The notes beneath the pieces are model-generated. The model was not told the origin of the DNA, ran no database searches, and saw only the letters and a list, made by a program, of their open reading frames with translations. Shown in pieces: positions 21,093 to 31,845 of a DNA stretch of 64,000 nucleotides. This DNA is from Chondrus crispus (lineage: Eukaryota; Rhodophyta; Florideophyceae; Gigartinales; Gigartinaceae), in contig NW_005178983.1 in assembly GCF_000350225.1 (NCBI RefSeq), positions 496,001 to 560,000 of the forward strand, in the 5' to 3' direction. Numbering within the stretch: the stretch's first letter is position 1; every line of letters begins with the position of its first letter. The translations under genes were made by a program, and so were the position numbers.

Positions 21093-22286
21093 TTATTTGT
21101 GGCGTTGGCGTACAGGAGGTCGATCCAATCGTTTTGCCTTTACCAGATCTATGAGACTGTCACGTTTTCTCGAACCCGCCATTCTTCGTCCTCTTTCCCT
21201 ACCTGTGTTTGCTGACCGCGTCATTTGTCTGTGCCACCTCAAGCTTTCTGTGTAAACCTGTCTAAACTCCACTGCTGTCATACCTTCTCGCCTCGAACCG
21301 CCTTCATCGACAACGAAATTGTGTATCTTCATGGCAGTGCACACAATTTGTGATGACTTTCGTACTGCGAAACGCAAGGGCCTTTGCAAAATGCCCCATT
21401 TGGCTACTAAAACCCCAAACGCCTGCTCTACGTGCATTCGTAGTGACGAGTGGTAGAAATTGAACGCATCTTCTGTCTCTGTAACCTGCGAGCTTGGTAC
21501 AGGTGTTATGACAGTTTCAGTGCACAAATATGCTTCATCAGCGGCTATCCAAAATTCTTCGCACAAACGGCCCTCCTGGAGATATCTTCCTAAACTTGAG
21601 GTCTCATGACTGAGCGAGTCATGAGTCGAACCCACGCAGCGACAGGAGTATGTCAGAAAACGATAATTAGAGTCCACCATAGCTTGCACACAAAGGGCGT
21701 AAAACCCTTTTCTGTTGTAGTACGACGCGGGGTTTTCTTCCTCCCTTGGTTTAGTGATTTTAACTGCAAGACCATCTAGAGCCCCGACACACCCGTCCAA
21801 CGGACTAAGTGTTTTTCTTGAGGTTTTGAAAGCGATTGATGATGTATAGAGATCTCCTCTTGTTTTCGGCAGTCCAGGAAGCCGGAAGACAACATTTAGC
21901 ACACTTACAGTGTCCTCAAAAATTCTGCGGATAGTAGATTTCCTCACGTGGTAGCTTGATATGAGGTCCCACATATCTGCTCCAGCTAGTAGGCGTAGGG
22001 TGATTCCGAGGCGCATATCTGGCATGACGGTTGCTCTCTTTGACCTTTGACCCATCTCAATGTTTTTCTGAATTTTACACTGAATAAGTCGCAACAATTT
22101 CGCGAAGATGGGACGAGACATTCGGAATGCGCCGGAAAACTCCTCATCGGTATAAATTGAAGTTACAGATAAGAACGTCCAATTCACACGCAAAGGTCTC
22201 CCTACAGTACTTTGGGACTTTTTTTGAGATGCGTTTTCTTCTTTTGTGATAGGAGGAAAAGCACGGAAGCATATGCATACCAACAC
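21093..22286 (-). CDS. PIF/Harbinger DDE transposase, intact open frame
   Basis: An uninterrupted frame of 397 residues with the full DDE_4 catalytic domain: D171 in CVGALDGLAVKI, D250 in WIAADEAYLCTE and E287 in MHVEQAFGVLVAKWGIL. The N-terminal part carries the helix-turn-helix-like region (LGITLRLLAGADMWDLISSY then KSTIRRIFEDT) typical of Harbinger. The basic C-terminus (GRERGRRMAGSRKR) may be a nuclear signal. The first methionine is not certain: MRLGITLRLL is residue 91, too late, so the start lies among the first 60 residues. It is a different lineage from the transposase at 3112-4225. The terminal repeats of its element were not found; its partner may be the SAP-domain protein further right, but that is a guess. 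Confidence 0.8.
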   Translation of the reverse strand: MLVCICFRAFPPITKEENASQKKSQSTVGRPLRVNWTFLSVTSIYTDEEFSGAFRMSRPIFAKLLRLIQCKIQKNIEMGQRSKRATVMPDMRLGITLRLLAGADMWDLISSYHVRKSTIRRIFEDTVSVLNVVFRLPGLPKTRGDLYTSSIAFKTSRKTLSPLDGCVGALDGLAVKITKPREEENPASYYNRKGFYALCVQAMVDSNYRFLTYSCRCVGSTHDSLSHETSSLGRYLQEGRLCEEFWIAADEAYLCTETVITPVPSSQVTETEDAFNFYHSSLRMHVEQAFGVLVAKWGILQRPLRFAVRKSSQIVCTAMKIHNFVVDEGGSRREGMTAVEFRQVYTESLRWHRQMTRSANTGRERGRRMAGSRKRDSLIDLVKAKRLDRPPVRQRHK

Positions 22287-22782
22287 GCCGCTACCTTTCG
22301 ATTACTGCATTCCATTTTCACATACGAGTGGAGGCTTTGGACTCCATGTAGCCAAATTCGAACTTCCAGTAGGGTCCAGCTATGGAAAGTCGGCGGGACT
22401 CCGGCTTGCAGTACAGTATCTATGGTCTTGAAGGGAGGGCGTTGTTAGGGTTCCGTAAACACCGCCGCGGTGTGTACACCGCCTCCCATAACTGTAAGCC
22501 ACCGTCGCTATCCGCTGTATTGCTGCCAAAATCTGCCCTTTGCTTTTTCCGTCCCCGCATGGCCAGCACTATGTCGACAGTAAAGCACGTTTGAAGGGGT
22601 GTTGGCGATGGTACAAGCGTAGTTTTGCAGTCAAGTGTGTCTGTCCATCAATGATGATGTGTGGATGGTGAATGATGTAGACACGAATATCGTTCAAAAG
22701 TGGTCTGTTCCAGCTGCAATTGCAGGGGAAGCGGGGAAATGAGGAGCAGACTACTGTACTCCACGAGGGAAAAGGAGCTGCG
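22287..22782. other. No supported gene
   Basis: Short shadow frames only. The segment 22440-22620 has ordinary mixed composition without repeats. Confidence 0.35.
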
Positions 22783-24786
22783 TCAAGTTGGGGAGCGACT
22801 CGCTTTCGAGGCGAGTGAGAAGGTATGGAAAGAAGCAGTTGACAAGCGGACGCGAGTGTAACGATTCGAAGGGAAGTGGATGATGCTAGATGCGAAGAGG
22901 CTGTGAGTTAAATAACGGAAGTGTGTGGCGGATTTCCGCTTGCCTTGATCGTAACAGGCACTAGATTGAAGTACATGAGGGAAAGATGGTAGGGAGAGGT
23001 GATACAAGCATCAAGGGAGTACCTTTTGATGATGAAGAGTCGTAACACTATTCGCGGGGAGAGTCTGAAGGACGGATATTTGTCATTGGATGAGGTACTG
23101 CATACGTTACTATATATTATGGAGTCCGTTGTGGGAAGCAATGGGGAGACAGTTGGTGATTTTTCGTTTCGAAATATGCACCAGAGTCTGTGTGTTATGA
23201 AGAAGCAAGACCGGATACCTTTTTGTTTGGTTGGAGATTTGTGGGAAATGGACGAGGAGCGGACGGAAGGAGGTGCAAAGGAGATGAAAAGGGTTGGGCT
23301 AGTAGAACTGCAGTATACTGCAATCCTTCTCATATATGAGAAGGGTTGTAGTGGGTTGCGGGTGCATGATCTGACGCAGGATTTCGCGGTGCAAGAAGCA
23401 AAGAAGAAGGAGAGTGTAGAGTAGTGGTCTGAGAAGATCGCGGATGTATGCACGGCAGGAGGAAGGTTGCTTGCAATGAGTGATGGCCGAGACGGAGAGG
23501 GCAACAACGCACGGGAGGAGTATGTTTTCGAGAACATATACCGTGTTCTGAGACAGGGTGTGTGTAGAGGAGCTGGAGCGACTAATTTTAACTGCGCGAT
23601 GGGAAGAAAGTGCTACGAAGAGGCGGACTTTGGCAATACGACGAAGTTGTGAAGAGATTGAGTAGAGACTTGAAGTGGAAAAGAGGAAGCGGTAAAAGGG
23701 GAAGGGGACGGGTCGATGGGGGTGCAGTGGATACAGTTGTTTTGATTATGCAAGCTGCCCGACAGAGAGTACCGTTTTGTGTTGAAAGTGGCCCCGGGAT
23801 TTACTTTCAACTATGTGGGCAAGTGAGGCACAAGGCACGAGATTCAGGTTGTGTGGGAAAGATCCTGGAGAACATCGAGAGATACGCACCACGGCTGTGG
23901 GTGCGGCCTGTGAGTAGGTGTCTAGCTCAGGCCGATGAAAGGGTGGTGGAGCAGATTGTTCTTCCATATCGCAGTACCAGAGAAATTCAAGTGGGTATGG
24001 ATTCAAGTAGTGAAGTGTATGGATGTCAAGTGTATGGATGTCAGGTGAATGGATCCGGGGCAGAAGTAACAGTTTTCACGCAATCTGCTGAGGAGACAAA
24101 GATGGTTTGATTTGAAGGCAAGTTCGAAACGGAGAGCCAGAGCCCAGGGGACCTTGAAGCAAAAAGTGTAACCTCCGAAGTGACTGGAAAAAACGGAGTG
24201 TGACGATAGCTACCCGCGCAACTTTCTGTGTGAGTAAGGGGTATGTTGTTGTGGGATATGAAGAAAGGACGTTAATGCTGTGGAGTTCGTCGGAGAAGAA
24301 AGTATTGAAAAGTTTCCACGGTCCCACGTCGAAATTGGCTTGCGTTGCGATGGGCGGGGACGGAAAACGTGTCGTATCTGGATCGTTTGACAGGAGCGTG
24401 CGGGTGGGGGACGAGGAGACGGGAGCACAAGTTGGAGAAGCGTCAGTTGGACACACGAGTTATGTGCAGGGTGTTGCAATGAGTGGGGACGGAAGATTGT
24501 ACAATTTTGTGGTGAAAGTAGTGCCAGGATTTAGTTTCAACTATATGGACGAGTGAAGCACACGAGTCGGTTCCTGACGACGGCAGACGTGGGTACTGCT
24601 TCTCACGCCGGACGAAAATGCCAAACAAATTCAACGAGGGGAACAATTGTGCAAAGGCGAGAGGATAGGTTTGAGGCCGTCTTGGCCCAGTTGGAGATTC
24701 TAGAAGACTTGCAGATAGACCACGATGATGGGGTCGTAGTCGGACGGTTGGGCCATTTCGTTGCTACCATGAACGTTGTGGTGTAA
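22783..24786 (+). pseudogene. Decayed NB-ARC / WD40 STAND-type gene
   Basis: Several plus-strand frames together show a signal-sensing STAND NTPase layout. Frame 22999-23424 has IPFCLVGDLWEMDEER, then KRVGLVELQYT and GLRVHDLTQDFAV, which fit the winged-helix end of an NB-ARC module (the LHDLV-type motif). Frame 23610-24110 is the helical linker (VSRCLAQADERVVEQIV). Frame 24200-24556 has WD40 blades: LMLWSS, then GDGKRVVSGSFDRSVRVGD with G where the conserved W should be, then ETGAQVGEASVGHTSYVQGV and GDGR, after which the repeat breaks off. The P-loop part is not seen. There are several stops and frame changes, so the gene is dead. A short segment near 23790 (GPGIYFQLCGQV) is echoed near 24522 (VPGFSFNYMDE), a small internal duplication. 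A last frame, 24553-24786, may be the tail. Confidence 0.6.
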
Positions 24787-25510
24787 ATTGCGGAAAGCGA
24801 TAGACGCTTGGCGCCCGAGACATTAATACTGCGTTGCAACTGTGGGCAGTGGTGGTGGGGAGGGTTCTTTTGTTTTAAATGCTTGAGAAGCTTGGTTGAC
24901 GGACGTTGCAGTGCATGGATGTGTATGTATGAACTAGAGACGTGCCTCTCTTCATCACTCAGTAAACAAGTCTAGGTATGCGAGCGGACCTGACGTGTAA
25001 TAAGTGTTCCATGGCGAAGGCTCGTCCTCCACGCAGACAAAGGACTAGGAAACGTTCTCAGCAGCATCGAAAGTGCGGACAGAAGCGACAGAGGTGCCAC
25101 GCCGTAGGCTGGTAGCACTCTAAATATATTGTGATGCATTGACACAGATGTGCAAGCGCGGTGCGCACCGATTCGAGGTGGAGGTTAGCTGGGAATTGAA
25201 AGGACATGCGAGTCTCTCAGGTGTGCTTTTGCGCTCGAAGCCTCCTTATTGGCGACGTCCTCGTTCACGAATGTCGCAGGCATGATCGCCCCGAGCAATG
25301 CACCAGCCCATCGAAGGCTGCGCAAAGCTAGGTAGGCGTTGTCTAGAGCCCCCCTCAGACCCCAAGCATGTCGCCGCCTGTCCCGTCGCCTTCCCCATGC
25401 TGCGACACATGCTCAAGCTGTTCCGCGAGCAGTGCCCTTGCGACTTTCTCTTCACCTACCCGCTCTACTGCCATCATTTTTGTATCACTACGAGGCGGCT
25501 TCGATGGAGG
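24787..25510. other. No supported gene
   Basis: Short frames such as 25246-25455 do not resemble known proteins and overlap on both strands. No repeat or signal is evident. Confidence 0.35.
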
Positions 25511-27071
25511 TTATTTTTTCGGGTCTTCCAACAGTTTGCGCAGGTGATTTTTGGCTGACGCATAATGTTTATTCATCATTTCTTGTAGCTCAGCGTCGGC
25601 CTCTGGCAATGTTCTAGTGGATAATCCATCATGGTCCATGCTTACAGCCGTTTTAATAAGGCCAAAAAGTTCAGACTGTGCCTTGATTCTCTCGATGGCA
25701 ATGATTTCGAGAGAAGGCGTGTTTTGACCAAGATTAGTAATAGCGGTAGTCACCTTCTCCATTTCTTCCCTTAAATCGAAATCGTCGCTCCGCCTTCGCT
25801 TGCGTGAACCGCTTGAGGTGGGAAGAGATAAGCTCTCCGGGATTTCGGCCATGGCGTCGTCCAAGGCCTCACAACCTTCCTCGTACCCCTCTTATCGGCG
25901 CATGACATCACTTTTGAAGCCATGTTCATAAAGTCAGTATTCACAGAGGGAGTACCGCATCTGCACACCACAAAAAACAATAAAAGACGCTTAGACTTGG
26001 CAGTGAGCTCTCCTCGTGCGGTGCTTAAAAACTCAAGGAATCGATCAGGATCGCCTTGTCCCGAGCGCTGCCAGCGATCGAGGGGATCGCTGAACTCAGA
26101 ACGTAGCTTGCGAAAGTGCTCTTTGAGTTTCTCTCCACCGCGAAAACACGGAGGGCACCGTTCTGCAGACACTTTGAAAGCACTCCGATCAGCTCTGGGA
26201 GTAGTGGCTTATGATTGACGTCATTGAACACCTTTTCTACCACATCCACCCAAAAAAAATCCCTCCGTAGCTTGGCATCAAGTGCTGCCGCGCTCATCTC
26301 TTTTCCAGAATTAATTAATGCTCTTCGGCAAGCTTCATGGTCACGCAATGTGACGCATAGACGGGCATATTCATTCAAAGAAAACGGCTCCAGTGGTGCA
26401 ATATTTTCGTTTTCGAGTATAATATCTTCGGACTCGTGCCGTGTCTTGAGTAAAAAATTTCTGACGTCATTTTGGCCACTTTGGATTCTCCCCGTCCCCA
26501 CAGTTAGCATTTTTAGTTGCCACTTTGAGGGCGTCTGCGTGTGGCGGTTGCCATTGAAAGTGCTCACCTTGAATAAAGTTGAACAATACGGGTTTTCGCC
26601 CATAACTTCCTCAATTGGTTGACCGTCTTCGCACTTATTCAACACGTACAGTACGCATTCAGCAACAATCTCATTCTTTCTGCCGTGAGATCTTAAGCTC
26701 CAAGGTGAACTAATTTTTCGGAGATCTTTAACTGTCAACGACGAAAAAAATCGATGGGCTTTAGAAATCACTTTTTCGGGGATCGCTGTTTCTTTGATTG
26801 GGGTTTGTGAAGGATAGATTTGCGGTGCTGGCTGAATCGGTATCGGGCTTATATGATCTTCGTCTTCTGAAAGGGAGGATTCCAAGTCAAGAGATGGGAC
26901 GATTAGGGCCAACTCTTCAGATCCCGAGGACCTCGTCTTTCCCGGAGAAGACGTGATTTCGTCTCTATTCATGAGGTGGGATATGCGCCAGCGATATTCG
27001 GTTGAAAAAGGGTGTGAAGGGGGATATGGCATCCAGGAGTGCTGGAGATAATATGGAGGTGGAGTCGACAA
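25511..27071 (-). pseudogene. SAP-domain protein, transposon- or host-derived, in three frames
   Basis: The minus strand from 27071 gives 348 residues in one frame, then two overlapping frames (26172-25771 and 25864-25511) that continue the protein-like sequence. Near residues 105-150 FFSSLTVKDLRKISSPWSLR and SHGRKNEIVAECVLYVL fit a SAP motif (a helix-loop-helix that binds DNA). The N-terminus is proline/serine-rich and the C-terminal frame has a basic SGSRKRRRSDDFD and a coiled coil, much like second proteins of DNA transposons. Two frame changes (about 26170-26030 and 25860-25770) would have to be explained by decay or introns. It may be the partner of the Harbinger transposase at 21093-22286 on the same strand, but no terminal repeats tie them together. 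Confidence 0.4.
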
Positions 27072-27631
27072 AAGGTGGTGCTAGACGGGAGACGGTTTGT
27101 TGCACGGATGATAGCGTGATGTTGGGGAGATCATCCCCACTTTCCGCTGGGCATTTTACTGACTCTGTTCAGCGCGTTTGAGACCGTTTTTACTGTGGTC
27201 GCTTGCTTTTGAGTTGTCTCAATCTATTTGTTGTCCAATGAAATCGCCTTTCTGTGAGGCTTACACTCCAGGAGAAAGGGCGCTTACTACCTCTTACTAA
27301 GACTGCCATGTTAATATTTGTATCAGCAGCAACCAATCAGGAGGCTCTGCGCGATTGCCACTGATGTGATATGCTGTGTTGGGACGGGCCCTGAGCGCGA
27401 GGGCGAGTGCGAATCAGATTGTTCGACGAGGACGGGAATTCTGTGCAGGAGGATATCCGAAACCGTACGTGTTCCTTCACATCAAATGCGACGCTGACAC
27501 CGATGGACTAACGAGAAGCGCATTTTCGGTTATGCTGTACACATGCGGACGACTTTTTACAAACACACAGGACGCACTTTATACGCAAAAGTCGCGGAAC
27601 TGATCCCCAAGCACCGCGAACTTGTTGGATG
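27072..27631. other. No supported gene
   Basis: Mixed-composition sequence between the SAP-domain gene and the next open frame. The 75-residue frame 27376-27603 has no recognisable features. Confidence 0.35.
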
Positions 27632-28003
27632 TCAAATGGTCTGCACTAAAACTGAACTAGCCTCAGCGATCTTGTGCAGTGGAGCATGAACAACTAGAAT
27701 TCCCAGGCAATGTGCGGCTGCAAGAATGAGCTCATCAGCACCGGTCCCGCGAACGATCGCACTGACGACGGGGAAAGTCACCACCCACTTGCTCTCATCA
27801 AAAACTGAAAGGCTCTCGTGTTCACTCTTCCCTGTTGCATTTATTTGCACATGTTCTGCATCGCAATCGACATGTCGACATACCAGATCTGAAATTGCAT
27901 AAAGCGCGGCTGCTGCATATCCCGGGGATTTAGTTGAATACTCGGGAACCAAAGTGCACAGCGTCGAGAGATCACTGCTATTTCGACCCGTGCCTTTCGT
28001 CAT
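27632..28003 (-). CDS. Unrecognised 123-residue open frame
   Basis: The minus strand from an ATG at 28003 gives a compact, alanine-rich, soluble-looking sequence (SPGYAAAALYAISDLVCRHV, GTGADELILAAAHCLGIL). No family is recognised and no promoter is evident. Its start abuts the leader of the Spondin_N-Hint pseudogene on the other strand. It may be a fragment of a larger gene, or chance. Confidence 0.25.
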   Translation of the reverse strand: MTKGTGRNSSDLSTLCTLVPEYSTKSPGYAAAALYAISDLVCRHVDCDAEHVQINATGKSEHESLSVFDESKWVVTFPVVSAIVRGTGADELILAAAHCLGILVVHAPLHKIAEASSVLVQTI

Positions 28004-29237
28004 TCATACGTCACCTTGCTTGTCATCTTTTACATACACCACCTTTTCGTAGCTGCGGCTGCTAAGTGCAAGGGGACCATTACTTACACCGTCTCGTTTA
28101 CCTACGAATGGACTCTTCAGAATGATCCCGGCTAACCCCCCGAGGAACCCGTCGGGTTTGGACGCATGCATTGCGCCTGTCACAACGACAAGTACGTCAT
28201 GTGGACACCGCAAAGAACTGCCTCACCCGCTATCTAAAAATTTGTTGACCAGGACGACGACAATTCTGATGAGAAACTTCGGAATGAGATCGAACCCGAC
28301 AAAGACAATATCTTAAGCTACAATGCCTCAATCAGGGATATGGTGGTAAACGACGAGTCTGAAGATCTCAGCAGACTTTTCACTCATCAGCTGTATTGCC
28401 CAACTTGTTCCGAGCCCCGGATGGTTTGTTGGCATACATAGCAGGGACATGTGCAACGAAACGGATGAGGCTAGCGAGTTTGCCAGAATCGATTCTCGCG
28501 CCCTTGTCGGATAGATATCAGGTCGGTACAATGACACAGAGTACTTTGTCGAAGAATATACACAGGCTGATCCACCAATGGAAATCACGCAAGTTACGGG
28601 GAAGCTGGAGCAGTATGGTGAAGTGAATATCAGAAGCGACGATTTTAAGGAGTCCCAAGAGTTGATGAGGGCGTGTTTCCCGGCCGGAGAGCTAGTTACT
28701 ATGGCCGATGGGAGTCGCCAACCTATAGAAAGCATATCGCGGAATGATGCTGTAGCTTCAACCGACCTAGAAACGCCGAGTGAAATCTTCATGCACTCAC
28801 ACGCGGATCCGCATGCCGTGGCGAGTTTTGTGCACGTTCAATATGCTGACGGCGAGAAAACAGGAAACTTGCGTGTGTCACCTGGACATTACGTGTATCG
28901 CCGAGGACAGGATTCTATGCCGATGCTCCTCAAGGCCGCCGATATTGCCGTCGGTGACTTTCTCATCCGGGCAGATAGGTTGCCGAAACGCGTGGTACAA
29001 GTGTCTAGTGTGACAGGCACAGGGCTTTTCAATCGCCATTCCTTGAATGGAGACCTCATAGTCAGTGGTGTGCGGGTTTCGTGCTTCACAACCGCGGTCA
29101 AACCACCGGTGGCAAGCTCGGCCATGGCTCCGTTGCGTCTGCTGCACCGAATTGGTTCGTACCGACTTCAGGACCTGTTTTCATGGAAGATTTTCGATTA
29201 CGTCCGTAGCGGCTCTACTTACCCTGGAGAATTGTAA
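27998..29237 (+). pseudogene. Secreted Spondin_N plus Hog-type Hint domain protein, decayed
   Basis: Read 5' to 3': a hydrophobic leader (YVTLLVIFYIHHLFVAAAA, from about 28007; no ATG precedes it in frame). A Spondin_N domain follows: KGTITYTVSFTYEWTLQNDP, then HNDKYVMWTPQRTAS and, in the next frame, VPSPGWFVGIHSRDMCNE and DPPMEITQVTG. The last part is a Hint domain of the Hedgehog (Hog) class, starting at the nucleophile in RACFPAGELVTMADGS (Cys about 28674), with the histidine block RVSPGHYVYR and the closing block FNRHSLNGDLIVSGV. Hog Hint domains splice off or cholesterol-link the protein ahead of them. In-frame stops lie at 28133 (TAA), 28235 (TAA) and 28512 (TAG), and a frameshift lies near 28340-28380, so this copy is dead; the Hint part alone is open from 28515 to 29237. 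Pairing Spondin_N with Hint is unusual. Confidence 0.75.
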
Positions 29238-30377
29238 CGAAAATATCATGGTTTTGCAAGTCTGTACAACTTTTGCGGACACCAGACCAGCCGCATCACT
29301 GCTTTGAAGTCACGTCCAAGACGATAATGAAATTCTTTGCTTTGAGGTTTCAGATACTTTCGGTTTCTCGAACCATAGCTCTTGCATCTTAATGCTTCGC
29401 CCATCTATCTCTTTCTGACTAACGCGCGGCATAGTGGCACAAGAACGGTTGTAATTTATCTACCCGCGAAAGCGTCAAGCGGGAGTCTGATTTCCAAGTT
29501 GAGAGGCAGCTAAGGCGAGAGGCGGAACACGAGGACGCCTTCATATGAGAGTCACTTCCGCGCAGGCATAAAATCAGGAGCATGTCTTGGTTCGGATGTG
29601 GAGGGATGTTTGGCAGGTGTCTACGACTACACTGCCAACAACAAGTTTAGTGAAGTGTCCACAACTGCGATTAGTCTCACATAGGAGGGACGAGTCTCTC
29701 TGTTCTAAAATTGCACGGTTGGAACGTGTTCCAACCATGCAGCCTGCATTACTAACGCGTTTCTAGAAACGATGTTCCCCTGCAACACAGTTCAAGGCTT
29801 GCAAATTGAGCTGCGATTGATTGACAAACGTCCAGTGCTTTATAGTTTTGACTGTTTTTACACTGCAGCAGGATCCGTGGCAGAAGGCCTCAGAAGTATA
29901 CTGTGCGGCAAAGCGTCTTCGATCAAAAGTTTTGTAAGATCATTTGGTACCCTACAGCATCTACCTTTCCATACCTCAGTGCCGCACGAGAAGACTTACC
30001 GGTAAGGCAATTATGTCATGTCTTGTGACAGTACATTGGCACGACACAACTGAACCCTACTCTTGGGGTTGTTATGGTAGATGGTGCCTCCATGTCGGTG
30101 GATACAGCGAGCGGGCCCGGCTGGAAAATGGAGTGGGGATCCTCCTTCGCGATCATACACGTCCATAATGTAAATCGGGATCCATATTCCGCATCGGGAT
30201 CATGATCAAGTTTTGAACAAGTTTTGAAGAAATCCCTTTGGGTCGTCCACTCGCTCCTTTTGTTTTGATTGTGTACATCATCTTCACACGCGTTCCCCCC
30301 GCATTCCCGCTCCTTAACCAAAGCCCGCACCGGCCACACCCGCTCCTCCCCCGGCCCGTCGACGCAGTCCATCCACT
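29238..30377. other. No supported gene
   Basis: More than 1.1 kb with only short frames on both strands (for example 29772-30005), none protein-like. Nothing repeated is visible. CG-rich coding-type composition starts only near 30300, upstream of the pantothenate kinase start. Confidence 0.4.
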
Positions 30378-30704
30378 ATGGCTCCAGCATCTATGGCCTC
30401 GACCTCCGCCCCTTCTTCCCCTTCCCCCAACCCCACTTCTCAACCCGAGGAGCTCGTCCAAGTCGACACCGCCCTCGCCGTCCTCTCCAAAGTCAACCTG
30501 CTCGCCGAATCCACCGCCCTCGCCCTCGACATCGGCGGCTCGCTCGCCAAAATCATCTACCTCCAACCCTTCGGCACCCGCCATTCCACCGTCCCCCTCC
30601 TCATCCATCGCGTCGACGGTAATGTCGCCTCCGCCCTCTCCGTCAATGTCCCGGAACTCAATGGCGTCTTGCATTTCTTCGCCTTCGAGACATGCAACAG
30701 GTGA
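30378..30704 (+). pseudogene. N-terminal fragment of a type II pantothenate kinase
   Basis: Pantothenate kinase phosphorylates vitamin B5, the first step of coenzyme A synthesis. The fragment has a good start context (ATGGCT) and 108 codons. Residues about 50-65 (ALALDIGGSLAKIIYLQP) are the phosphate-binding strand of the eukaryotic ASKHA-fold PanK (DIGGTLxKxxYxxP), and LNGVLHFFAFET at about 95-106 is the next conserved block. The usual enzyme is some 350-450 residues, so only the first quarter is here. The frame ends at a TGA inside CAACAG|GTGAAG, which looks like a 5' splice site, but no later PanK exon is recognisable before 30870. The coding DNA is very C-rich, unlike its neighbours. The fragment sits in the CACTA cargo. 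Confidence 0.7.
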
Positions 30705-30869
30705 AGAGAAACAAGACACCAACCCGACGGAAGACAAATCCGACGGGGAGACTTCTTTCTAAAAATTGATGGCCATAGCTCGTGAGGGTCCCAAAGCAAG
30801 CTCTGGGAATCGTTCGAAGCAGCCTCGTTCCACAAGACCGAGCATGCTGTTGCGAAATCAAGCTCTTAG

Positions 30870-31532
30870 ATTGGCAATCCACAGAAGGGGAAAGAACCAC
30901 AAGAAAGGAAGACGACGCGTGAACCAAGAATTGATGAGGGCCGGGCCCCCCCCGCATCCAACATCTCTCGGATTCTGGGACTGACGAAACAAGTAGATTC
31001 GAGGCAAGCAGACGCGCCAAGAGAGAAAGACGATGACTCGTATGAAGCGCTTGATGATGAAATGGAAGAATCGATTTCCATTAGAGGTGATGCAGTCAGA
31101 AAAGGCTCCTTGAGAAGACAGAAATTTACTGCTGTCCGCCGGGTTGCCAACAGATCCTTCAAAATTCATAAACCCCCCGATGAATGGAAGCCGATGACAG
31201 AAGAGGAGATTGCTAAAGTGCGATCAGATGGGCGTTCTATTGGATGAGGACGCGTGGGAAGTTCAAAAGGAAAGGGTATTGTGGCAAACTGTCAGACTTG
31301 CCGCGGCAGTGGACTTGACACTTGTTCGGCTTGTATAGGAAGCGGATGGGTACCACCGCTAGATAAAATTGGTATGTCAGAATCTCGAAAAGAGCTTCTA
31401 GAGAAGATATGGAATCGTCCTAATCTTTGCGTCGACAACTATGGGGAAGCCCAATGCATCACCCCGCTCGAAAGCTACCCCAACCTGCGGAAGGACTTGT
31501 TCGATGTCGCAAGGCGAGAAAGGCGGCGGTGA
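30870..31532 (+). pseudogene. DnaJ-type zinc-finger protein fragment, one in-frame stop
   Basis: One frame runs from 30870 to 31247 (TGA) and continues in the same register to 31532. The second half has the double CxxCxGxG-like motif CQTCRGSGLDTCSACIGSGW of DnaJ/BSD2-type zinc ribbons, which in plastid proteins assist folding or thiol chemistry. The first half is basic and charged (RGDAVRKGSLRRQKFTAVRR, KPPDEWKPMTEEEIAK), as in the mature part of such proteins. No start methionine or transit peptide is clear, because an in-frame stop at 30867 cuts off the upstream part. The TGA could have come from CGA by C-to-T change. The 3' end overlaps the convergent PRA1 fragment by about 70 bases. The exact family within DnaJ-like zinc fingers is not certain. 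Confidence 0.55.
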
Positions 31533-31845
31533 TCTTGTGCTTGTGTTGCATATGACTGCCGTTCTTGGCGGCCACTCTGGTGCACCACTTTTCCAGCAAC
31601 CAGAAACCAAGGCCCGCAAAGAGGAGACTGTGAATGCTACCTAGCAAGACGATGCCGAGCCAAAAGGCAGAAATGACTTGATAATTGCCGCGATAGTCGT
31701 GCAAATTGGCAGCAAAGCGGTCACTGAGATCGTGGAAGTGAGGTCGGGAGAGTTCCTTGGTGGAATAAAATTCTTTCCATGGTCGGCAATCTTGCCAGAT
31801 TTGCCTGGCGTATGAGACGAAGCGATTTGCGGTAGCCGGGCCCAT
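31459..31845 (-). pseudogene. PRA1-family (prenylated Rab acceptor) fragment
   Basis: PRA1/Yip3 proteins sit in Golgi and endosomal membranes and bind prenylated Rab GTPases. From the ATG at 31845 the minus strand reads MGPATANRFVSYARQIWQ, then the family block CRPWKEFYSTKELSRP, LSDRFAANLHDYRGNYQVIS and a hydrophobic hairpin AFWLGIVLLGSIHSLLFAGL. A full PRA1 domain has a second hairpin; here the sequence after LLEKW turns polar and stops, so the C-terminal half is missing. The open frame extends upstream to 31956 without an ATG; I chose the start that gives the usual short N-terminus. The 3' end overlaps the DnaJ-type fragment on the plus strand. Confidence 0.65.
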
